Assembly: GCA_964577965.1 (NCBI GenBank)
Contig: CAZOAT010000068.1
Coordinates: forward strand, 1-13,573
DNA length: 13,573 nucleotides
Source: DASUUI01 sp964577965
GTDB lineage: Bacteria > Gemmatimonadota > Gemmatimonadetes > Gemmatimonadales > Gemmatimonadaceae
Direction: 5' to 3'
The position numbers were made by a program, and so were the translations under genes. The notes under the pieces were generated by a model. The model searched no databases, had not been told where the DNA came from, and was given only the letters and a program-made list of their open reading frames with translations. Shown in pieces: positions 1-7,978 of this stretch; the stretch's first letter is position 1, and every line of letters begins with the position of its first letter.

Positions 1-2151
<2,151 letters not shown>

Positions 2152-2178
2152 CTCAGTCACTCCAGCAGCAGGACCGTT

Positions 2179-2193
2179 GCTGTCAGCTGTCAG
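2179..2193 (-). repeat. Two-copy heptamer tandem repeat in the mcsB-clpC spacer
   Basis: The 72-nt gap between mcsB and clpC contains GCTGTCA twice in tandem plus one more G on the plus strand (CTGACAGCTGACAGC in the transcribed direction). CAGCTG lies at its centre, so each strand can also fold weakly. I see no CtsR-type or CIRCE-type operator and no convincing -10/-35 pair in this gap. The SD for clpC (GGAG, 2163-2160) is the only functional site I can support here. Confidence 0.5.
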
Positions 2194-2223
2194 ATTGACG
2201 ACTACAGCCCGGCCCGCGTTACC

Positions 2224-3300
2224 CTACCGTTCCGATTCATCCGAGAGCGTTTGACGCACATATCGTGCGCGTGCCAGGTTCGCCTCGTTCTCGGTCAGCA
2301 CGCGCCCCTCGGCATAGGCCAGGTGCGCCGACTGACTGAAGATCAGGAGCTTGTTGAGGGTATATACACTGAGATTAGGGATCAGTTTCAGGCCGACCGC
2401 CAGGCGAACCCCGCTTAGGAGGTTCATTGCCTCATCGAACGAGAGGCTGCGCGCGAACCGCAGCGTACCGTACGCACGCCACAGCTTGTCCTCAATTATA
2501 TAGCCCGCGTCCCGTAAAAGCACGCGCCGAGATTCCTCCTCACGCTCGATGAGATGTCGCACGACCCGCACCAGGGCATCGAGCAACTCCTCCTCCGATC
2601 GCCCAAGCGTGGTCTGGTTGGAGACCTGAAAAAAGTTTCCGACGACCTCACTCCCCTCGCCGTATAGCCCGCGGTACGTGATGCCGATCTGCTGCAGCCC
2701 GGCGAGTACCTTCGCAATCTCCTTGGTGAGCACCAGGCCGGGCAGATGAATCAGGACTGAGGCCCGCAGGCCCGTTCCGGTGTTGGTAGGGCACGCGGTT
2801 AGGTAGCCAAATTCCCGGTGGTACGCGTACGGCAGGCGCCCCCCCAGCGATTCGTCCACGCGCGACACTTCAGCGAATGCGTCGGCGATAGCAAACCCCG
2901 AGCGCAGCGCCTGCAGGCGGAGGTGATCCTCCTCATTGATCATGACCGCCGATTGCTGCGTCAGGTAAACGGCTGCACCGCTGCGAACAGGCTGCTGCGG
3001 GTCGAGCCCCGCCAGCTCCCGGCTCACCAGATGTCGCTCATGGAGAAGCAGTCGGTCGGCCGACGCGACCTCATCCACGCGGAGCAGCACGCCGTCGGAC
3101 GCGCCGGGAAGTCCCGGGATGGCGTCGCGGACTTGCGCCAGGATCCTGAGCCGCTCACCGTCGCGGGCACGCCCCGTGAAAGCGTATCCCTCGATGTTGC
3201 GCGCAAAGCGCACGCGGCTCGAGAGCACGATGTCGGCGTTGTCGCCGGAGGCGTCGAGCCACTGGACTCCGCCATTCGGAAGCAGGGAAAGGTCTAGCAT
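2224..3300 (-). CDS. mcsB: Protein-arginine kinase McsB
   Basis: ATP:guanido-phosphotransferase family kinase that phosphorylates arginine side chains of proteins, marking them for ClpCP. 358 residues, the normal McsB size. The N-terminus reaches the family hallmark DIVLSSRVRFARN at 23-35 after a spacer like that of Bacillus McsB, which supports the ATG at 3300 despite no clear SD. Catalytic elements are present: NEEDH at 122-126 (E124), CPTNTGTGLRAS at 170-181 (C170, the McsB-type cysteine) and YGEGSE at 213-218 (E215). These align with Bacillus E121, C167 and E212 at a constant offset of +3. In the C-terminal domain the place of the McsB allosteric motif RDXXRA reads ANLARA (340-345), so the first Arg and the Asp are replaced. 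It lies 37 nt after mcsA and 72 nt before clpC, so McsA-McsB-ClpC are encoded in order of action. Confidence 0.96.
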   Translation of the reverse strand: MLDLSLLPNGGVQWLDASGDNADIVLSSRVRFARNIEGYAFTGRARDGERLRILAQVRDAIPGLPGASDGVLLRVDEVASADRLLLHERHLVSRELAGLDPQQPVRSGAAVYLTQQSAVMINEEDHLRLQALRSGFAIADAFAEVSRVDESLGGRLPYAYHREFGYLTACPTNTGTGLRASVLIHLPGLVLTKEIAKVLAGLQQIGITYRGLYGEGSEVVGNFFQVSNQTTLGRSEEELLDALVRVVRHLIEREEESRRVLLRDAGYIIEDKLWRAYGTLRFARSLSFDEAMNLLSGVRLAVGLKLIPNLSVYTLNKLLIFSQSAHLAYAEGRVLTENEANLARARYVRQTLSDESER

Positions 3301-3319
3301 AGCTGTGGAGCAATCAGCG

Positions 3320-3333
3320 ATCCGCTAATCGCT
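3320..3333 (-). repeat. Degenerate AGCGRWT heptamer pair in the mcsA-mcsB spacer
   Basis: Read on the minus strand, AGCGATT is followed directly by AGCGGAT, and a related CGCTGATT comes next. The same heptamer family (AGCGGTT/GGCGATT) forms a longer array upstream of prfB at 10678-10708. An 11-bp core (CCGCTAATCGC) is shared exactly: plus strand 3322-3332, minus strand 10696-10686. Its position 20 nt before the mcsB start replaces any recognisable SD. Confidence 0.45.
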
Positions 3334-3337
3334 CATG

Positions 3338-3823
3338 TCATTCGACTCCTTTCAGTTGATCGCGCAACGTCGCGGCCAGCTCAAACTGCTCCGCGTCTAT
3401 CGCCCGCCTCAATCGTTCACGCAGCTCAGCGACTGTACCGGCGCGCTCCATTTCCGAAGCGTTGGGTGGCTCGTACCGGCGTCCCACGTGCCGTGAGTTG
3501 CCATGCACCCGGCGCAGCAGCTCCCGCATGCTCTTCTCGAACGCCTCGTAGCAGTGGGCACAACCCAGGCGACCGCTGGAACGGAAATCACGAAGCGTTC
3601 CGCCACAGAAGCTGCACTTCCCGGTGTCTTCCATCCCGACGTGCACCTGCTGGTGAACGGCCTGCAAAAACTCGCCGATCTGCGGCTTGGCGGCGGCGAG
3701 CGTCGTTTCGACCCCCCGTTCCGCAGCGCATCGCTCGCACAGGTGGAGGTGGCGCACCTCCGCGCCCTCCACCTGGGTGAGCTCGATCACGACGTCGCCT
3801 TCCTTGCAGATGTCGCAGACCAT
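3338..3823 (-). CDS. mcsA: McsA, zinc-binding activator of the McsB arginine kinase (UVR motif)
   Basis: Small adaptor that binds and stimulates McsB. 161 residues, slightly shorter than typical Firmicute McsA (about 185). Four CXXC pairs give two zinc-binding modules: C3/C6 with C29/C32, and C70/C73 with C88/C91. A basic linker (about 105-125) leads to a C-terminal UVR motif (about 131-161, AELRERLRRAIDAEQFELA), the helical hairpin also found in UvrB/UvrC and ClpC. Zinc modules plus UVR next to mcsB leave little doubt about identity. The ATG at 3823 overlaps the lolD stop by one base (TGATG). It has a strong SD inside the end of lolD (GGGAGGGAG, 3839-3831, 7-nt spacing), so it is probably translationally coupled to lolD. 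It ends 37 nt before mcsB. Confidence 0.93.
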   Translation of the reverse strand: MVCDICKEGDVVIELTQVEGAEVRHLHLCERCAAERGVETTLAAAKPQIGEFLQAVHQQVHVGMEDTGKCSFCGGTLRDFRSSGRLGCAHCYEAFEKSMRELLRRVHGNSRHVGRRYEPPNASEMERAGTVAELRERLRRAIDAEQFELAATLRDQLKGVE

Positions 3824-4524
3824 CAGGCCACTCCCTCCCGAACGTTCGTCTCGGAGAGCCGCCCGCCCTCCAGCTTGAGCACCCTGTCGGCGCGCGCTGC
3901 CAGCGCGCGGTTGTGCGTCACCACGACCATGCCTATCTCGAGGTCGCGCACCACTCCCACGAGCAGGTCGTGAAGGTCCGACGAGTGAGCCTGGTCCAGG
4001 TTACCTGATGGCTCGTCCGCAAGGAGAACCGACGGATCCACTGCCAGCGCCCGCGCCACAGCCGTACGCTGCTGCTCACCCCCTGAGAGCTGTCCTGGCC
4101 GGTGCTGCATCCGTCCGCCGAGACCGACTCTCGCAAGCAGCTCCTCGGCGCGGCTGCGCGCCTTTGCTGCCGGGATCCCCGCGATCCGCAGCGGCATCAT
4201 CACGTTCTCGAGAGCGGTGAACTCGCGCAGCAGGTGATGAAACTGAAACACAAAGCCCACGGCGCGGTTCCGCAGCATCGCCAGCTCCTCGTCAGACCTG
4301 GCGTGCACCGGTTCCCCAGCGATCACTACGTAGCCGCGATTCGGCGGCTCGAGTGTGCCGAGCACGTGCAGCAGCGTGCTCTTCCCCGCACCGCTGGCTC
4401 CGACGATCGCCACCATCTCCCCGCGCGCTACCGTGAGATCCACTCCTGTGAGGACTGGAATGATCCCCCCATCGCCGCCGCGGAAAGTCTTGTGCAGGTC
4501 GTGCGCTTCGAGGACACTCATCAT
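3823..4524 (-). CDS. lolD: Lipoprotein-releasing ABC transporter ATP-binding subunit LolD
   Basis: Cytoplasmic ATPase that powers extraction of outer-membrane-bound lipoproteins from the inner membrane together with the LolC/E permease encoded just upstream. 233 residues, the normal size. Walker A GASGAGKS at 42-49, Q-loop in FVFQFHHLL (Q94), ABC signature LSGGEQQR at 146-153, Walker B VLLADEP at 166-172 followed by SGNLD, and H-loop THN (H204). The FQFHHLL Q-loop and DEPxGNLD are typical of the LolD/MacB/FtsE group; adjacency to LolC/E decides for LolD. The first ATG (4524) overlaps the lolC stop as ATGA; a second in-frame ATG follows directly, so the protein starts Met-Met or one residue later. 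It overlaps mcsA by one base at its 3' end. Confidence 0.94.
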   Translation of the reverse strand: MMSVLEAHDLHKTFRGGDGGIIPVLTGVDLTVARGEMVAIVGASGAGKSTLLHVLGTLEPPNRGYVVIAGEPVHARSDEELAMLRNRAVGFVFQFHHLLREFTALENVMMPLRIAGIPAAKARSRAEELLARVGLGGRMQHRPGQLSGGEQQRTAVARALAVDPSVLLADEPSGNLDQAHSSDLHDLLVGVVRDLEIGMVVVTHNRALAARADRVLKLEGGRLSETNVREGVA

Positions 4525-5771
4525 TCGTGGCGGATCGCTTCAACCGGGTACAGGCGCGCCGCCTGCCTCGCCGGGTACACCGTGGCGACCGCTGCAATGA
4601 GCAGGCTGGCAAGCACTATCCACACCACATCGCTGATCTCGGTCATGACCGGCAGGTGGTCGATGAAGTAGATCTGCGGGTCCAGCTCGATGATCCTGTA
4701 CTTATCGAGAGCCACTGCGGCCCCGAGCCCGAGCCCGAGCCCGAGAGCCGTGCCGACGCCGCCGATCACCACTCCCTGAGCGAAGAAGATCCGTCGGATC
4801 GACCGCGCGGACATTCCCATCGCTTTCAGGATCCCGATCTCGCGCGTCTTGTCAGTCACCACCATCGTCAGGGTGCTCACGATGTTGAACGCGGCTACGA
4901 TCACGATGAGCAGGAGGATCACGCCCATGCCGAGCTTCTCCAGCTTCAACGCCTGAAACAGCGAGCGGTTCTGCTCCTGCCAGTCCACGGTGCGGTAAGG
5001 GAAGCCCAGCGTCGCGCTCAGCTCCCGACCGACGTCCGCCGCTACCCACCTGTCGGTCGTGCGAACCTCGATTCCGGTCACACCGTCGCCAAGCCCGGCG
5101 AACTCGCGCGCCGCGTCAACGTCTATGAACACGTACTTGTCGTCGTACTCGTACATGCCCGTCTCGACGATGCCCGTCACCTCGAACTGGTAAACCCGCG
5201 GCACGAAGGCGCCGGTCGATGCACTCACCCGCGCATCCGCCAGCGACACGAGCTGAATGCGTTCTCCCGGCCAGGCGTTGAAGCGCGCCGCGAGAAGCTT
5301 GCCGAGAACGGCTCCGCGGCGCTCCCCATCGGAACTGGCAAAACGGAAATCGCCGGAAGTTGCGTGCTGGCGTACGGTGGTGACGTCCTCGACGCCGCGC
5401 TGTTCCGGGGCGATGCCCACGACCATCACGCCGCCCACGTATTCATGGCCGGCGCTCATTCCCGCTTCAGTCATGACGAAAGGCGCGGCCGCCACCACAC
5501 CCGGCTGCTCCTTCACCTTCGCGAGGACGGACTGCCAGTCGTTGATCTTGAGGTCCGGACCGTAGCTCAGCACGCGCACGTCGGGGCTGCCCACCAGAAT
5601 CTTCTCGCGCAGATCGTGCTGCAGGCCGTTCATCACCCCGATGATAACGATCAGTGCACTTACTCCTACCACCACCCCGCCGATCGCGATCATGCTGATG
5701 AATGAAAGCAGGCGCGATCCACGGCGGCTGCGCAGATACCGCCAGGCGATGGACAGCTCGAGCCGTGACAT
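4521..5771 (-). CDS. lolC: Lipoprotein-releasing ABC transporter permease (LolC/LolE family)
   Basis: Inner-membrane permease that passes mature lipoproteins to the periplasmic carrier. 416 residues with MacB/FtsX topology: one N-terminal membrane segment (about 24-48), a large periplasmic domain (about 49-278) and three C-terminal segments (about 282-305, 334-355, 381-400). LolC/E hallmarks are VMNGLQHDLREKI after the first segment, DKTREIGILKAMG after the second, DPQIYFIDHLPV before the last, and a terminal YPARQAARLYPVEAIRHE. Only one such permease is seen, so it probably forms a homodimer (LolF-like) with LolD rather than a LolC-LolE pair; a second copy could lie elsewhere. I chose the ATG at 5771 because MSRLELSIAWRYLRSR matches the family N-terminus. 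An in-frame ATG at 5792 adds seven residues and cannot be excluded; neither start has a well-spaced SD. It ends in an ATGA overlap with lolD and seems to head the operon. Confidence 0.93.
   Translation of the reverse strand: MSRLELSIAWRYLRSRRGSRLLSFISMIAIGGVVVGVSALIVIIGVMNGLQHDLREKILVGSPDVRVLSYGPDLKINDWQSVLAKVKEQPGVVAAAPFVMTEAGMSAGHEYVGGVMVVGIAPEQRGVEDVTTVRQHATSGDFRFASSDGERRGAVLGKLLAARFNAWPGERIQLVSLADARVSASTGAFVPRVYQFEVTGIVETGMYEYDDKYVFIDVDAAREFAGLGDGVTGIEVRTTDRWVAADVGRELSATLGFPYRTVDWQEQNRSLFQALKLEKLGMGVILLLIVIVAAFNIVSTLTMVVTDKTREIGILKAMGMSARSIRRIFFAQGVVIGGVGTALGLGLGLGAAVALDKYRIIELDPQIYFIDHLPVMTEISDVVWIVLASLLIAAVATVYPARQAARLYPVEAIRHE
4722..4745 (-). repeat. CCCGAG hexamer x4 within lolC
   Basis: Four perfect tandem CCCGAG units encode alternating Leu-Gly (LGLGLGLG) in the third membrane segment of the permease. 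Because the unit is six bases, copy-number change would alter length by two residues without breaking the frame. Confidence 0.6.
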
Positions 5772-5825
5772 ATCCTCAAGATACCCGGCCATCGTGCCGC
5801 TGTTCTATAGCAGATGCCCGATTCC

Positions 5826-5831
5826 ATTATA
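5826..5831 (-). promoter_or_regulatory. Putative -10 box (TATAAT) for the lolC-lolD-mcsA-mcsB-clpC operon
   Basis: A perfect TATAAT on the minus strand, in a locally AT-rich stretch of otherwise GC-rich DNA, would place transcription start near 5819, giving a leader of roughly 27-48 nt before either lolC start. No good -35 hexamer is visible at 16-19 nt. It overlaps an oppositely directed TATAGT. Prediction only; the -10 consensus of this phylum's main sigma factor is assumed to resemble sigma-70. Confidence 0.45.
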
Positions 5832-5833
5832 GT
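5828..5833 (+). promoter_or_regulatory. Putative -10 box (TATAGT) for the histidine kinase
   Basis: TATAGT on the plus strand ends 9 nt before the kinase ATG at 5843. Initiation 7-10 nt after the box would give a leaderless or nearly leaderless mRNA, fitting the lack of any Shine-Dalgarno sequence before this ATG. It overlaps the minus-strand TATAAT. No convincing -35 is seen. Confidence 0.38.
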
Positions 5834-5844
5834 TGTCGAACTAT
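5829..5844. promoter_or_regulatory. 16-bp perfect palindrome over the divergent promoter and kinase start codon
   Basis: ATAGTT-GTCG-AACTAT: six-base perfect arms around a four-base centre. It covers the putative -10 boxes for both directions and the first two bases of the kinase ATG. It could be an operator for a dimeric regulator or an RNA hairpin at the kinase start. Inference from symmetry and position only. Confidence 0.4.
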
Positions 5845-7945
5845 GAGCTCCACCGCTGGATCCTCCGGCGTGGCTCCGGGCGCCGCCCCCGGTGGATTGA
5901 CTGACTGGTCTCTCGACTCTCTCTACCGACTGCTGGTGGAGAGCGTGGTCGATTACGCCATCTTCGTACTCGATCCCGACGGGCGCGTGCGAACGTGGAA
6001 CGCAGGAGCGGAGCGGCTGAAAGGGTACACTGCTGACGAGATCATCGGGCAATCCTTCTCCCGATTCTACACGGCGGCGGATGCCGGGGCAGGCGAACCT
6101 CAACGGGCGCTAGCGACTGCAGCCCGTGAGGGCCGGTACGCGAGCGAGGGCTGGCGTATCCGAAAGGACGGGACGCCTTTCTGGGCGCTGGTGGTCATCA
6201 CCGCGCTGCACAGCGAAGATGGCGCTCTCGTGGGCTATGCCAAGGTCACCCGCGACCTGACGCAACAGAAGGCAGCCGAGAGGGCTGGGCAACTCCTGGC
6301 CGCGGAACAGGCCGCGCACACGGAATCCGCCCGCTCCGAGCAGTTCGTCCGGTCGGTTCTTGAAAGCATAACGGATCCGTTCATGGTATACGACAAGGAC
6401 TGGAGGGTCCGCTACTTCAATCCCGCTGCCCGCGAGGCATTACAGGCGACCGCAGGGCTGCCTTCAGGCTCGCTGATCGGGCAGCGGATCTGGGACGCTT
6501 ACCCTCAGTGGGTGGGCACGCCGATGCACGAGCAGACGCTTCAGGCGGCTGAGCGGGGTGTTCCCGTGCAATTCTCCGGCGAGGTCGATCAGACAGGCAG
6601 CTGGCTGGAGATCCACTGCTTTCCGCTGCCGGACGGCGGACTGTCGGTAACCTGGAAGGACATCACGAGCCGCAAGCGGGCCGACGAAACCCTGCGGTAC
6701 GTCGCCGAAGCCACGGATATGCTCGCCTCGTCACTGGACTATGAGAGCACTCTCGCGGCACTGGCGGGCCTCCTCGTGCCGCACCTCGCTGACTGGTGCG
6801 GCGTGGACGTCATCGGAGAGGACGGCTCCCTGCGCCGCGTGGCCGTCGAGCACGTCGATCCGGACAAGGGGCAGGCGGCGAAAGAACTGTTCGAGCGCTA
6901 TCCGATCGATCCGCAGTCTCCCTGGGGGCCGTACACCGCGTTGAGCACCGGTGAGGCAGAACTGCATCCCGAGATCACCGATGAGATGCTCGCGGCTGCC
7001 GCCAGAGATGACGAGCACCTGAGGTTGATGCGGGGGCTGGGCCTGGGCTCGCTGCTGATAGTCCCGCTAAGGGTGCGCGAGGAGATCCTGGGGACAATCA
7101 CCCTGGCATCAGCAGAGTCGGGGCGTCGATACGGACAGGCAGAGCTGACATTGGCGACGGAACTGGCCGATCGGGCTGCCCTCGCTGTGGAGAACGCCCG
7201 GCTGTACCGGTCCGCTGTCGAGGCGCAGCAGCTGGCAGAGGCTGCGAATCGAGCGAAGAGCGAATTTCTCGCGGTGATGAGTCACGAGCTGCGGACCCCG
7301 CTGAACGCAATCGCGGGTTACGTGCAGCTCCTCGAGATGGGTCTCCGCGGCCCGCTCACAGACGACCAGCGGCGCGACCTGCAGCGCGTGCAGCGCAGTC
7401 AGCGGCACCTGCTGTCGCTCATCAACGACATCCTGAACTATGCCCGGCTTGAAGCCGGGCACGTGGACTACGACCTCAGGTCCGTATCGGTGACGGGAAT
7501 GCTCCGGGAGCTGGAGCCGCTGGTGTCGCCGCTCATCGAGGGAAAGGGACTGCACTACTCGGTCGGCACCATTCCCGGAGGACTGGCCGTCCGGGCCGAT
7601 CCAGACAAGGTTCAGCAGATTCTGCTCAACCTGGTCTCCAACGCCGTGAAGTTCACGGACCCCGGGGGCAGTCTCACGGTTGAAGTCACTGCGGGTAGCG
7701 GTCACGCTCAGCTCACGCTGCGTGACACCGGATGCGGGATCCCTGACGACAAGCTGGAAGTCATCTTCACGCCTTTCCTGCAGCTCGACCGCAGTCTGTC
7801 CACGGTGTCTGAAGGGACCGGGCTGGGGTTGGCGATAAGCCGGGATCTCGCGCGTGGGATGGGTGGCGATCTGCGGGCCGCCAGCAAGGTCGGCGAAGGA
7901 TCCCATTTTACGCTTGCACTTCCACTGGCGACTGGCGGCGACTAG
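5843..7945 (+). CDS. Soluble PAS-PAS-GAF sensor histidine kinase
   Basis: Cytoplasmic two-component sensor of 700 residues with no membrane segment, signal peptide or receiver domain. Domain order: a Ser/Gly/Ala/Pro-rich leader; PAS 1 (about 25-145, with WNAGAERLKGY and a C-terminal TRDLTQQKAAER cap); PAS 2 (about 175-290, with YFNPAAREAL and WKDITSRKRADE); GAF (about 305-455); HisKA with H-box FLAVMSHELRTPLNAI and phospho-acceptor H481; HATPase with N-box NLVSNAVKF (N600), G1 DTGCGIP from D628 and G2 GTGLGLA at 658-664. All catalytic boxes are intact, so it should be active. The ligand cannot be told from sequence. The ATG at 5843 is preferred over upstream in-frame codons, which would run back into lolC. 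It is the only plus-strand gene, has no response regulator beside it, and sits between lysS and lolC, which are otherwise codirectional. Confidence 0.93.
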   Translation: MSSTAGSSGVAPGAAPGGLTDWSLDSLYRLLVESVVDYAIFVLDPDGRVRTWNAGAERLKGYTADEIIGQSFSRFYTAADAGAGEPQRALATAAREGRYASEGWRIRKDGTPFWALVVITALHSEDGALVGYAKVTRDLTQQKAAERAGQLLAAEQAAHTESARSEQFVRSVLESITDPFMVYDKDWRVRYFNPAAREALQATAGLPSGSLIGQRIWDAYPQWVGTPMHEQTLQAAERGVPVQFSGEVDQTGSWLEIHCFPLPDGGLSVTWKDITSRKRADETLRYVAEATDMLASSLDYESTLAALAGLLVPHLADWCGVDVIGEDGSLRRVAVEHVDPDKGQAAKELFERYPIDPQSPWGPYTALSTGEAELHPEITDEMLAAAARDDEHLRLMRGLGLGSLLIVPLRVREEILGTITLASAESGRRYGQAELTLATELADRAALAVENARLYRSAVEAQQLAEAANRAKSEFLAVMSHELRTPLNAIAGYVQLLEMGLRGPLTDDQRRDLQRVQRSQRHLLSLINDILNYARLEAGHVDYDLRSVSVTGMLRELEPLVSPLIEGKGLHYSVGTIPGGLAVRADPDKVQQILLNLVSNAVKFTDPGGSLTVEVTAGSGHAQLTLRDTGCGIPDDKLEVIFTPFLQLDRSLSTVSEGTGLGLAISRDLARGMGGDLRAASKVGEGSHFTLALPLATGGD

Positions 7946-7978
7946 CGCAGAGGGGCTGCAGGCCTGCTGGTGCACTGA

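Noticed and set aside
2152..2223. CtsR or HrcA/CIRCE operator upstream of clpC
   Set aside because: No GGTCAAA-type direct repeat and no GCACTC-N9-GAGTGC inverted repeat could be found here or in the lolC upstream region.
3823..5771. MacB/FtsE-FtsX-type or efflux ABC system in place of Lol
   Set aside because: The permease has LolC/E-specific features (DPQIYFIDHLPV, C-terminal YPARxAxRLxPVEAIR) and full LolC/E length, unlike FtsX, and no fused ATPase as in MacB.
5702..5842. Upstream in-frame extension of the histidine kinase
   Set aside because: It would overlap the lolC coding region, shows no PAS-related sequence and runs through the promoter-like stretch; the ATG at 5843 gives a natural start just before PAS 1.
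7946..7978. Rho-independent terminator between the convergent kinase and lysS genes
   Set aside because: The only symmetry is a loop-less 10-bp palindrome GCAGGCCTGC (7958-7967) with no T-run on either side; it cannot form an ordinary terminator hairpin.
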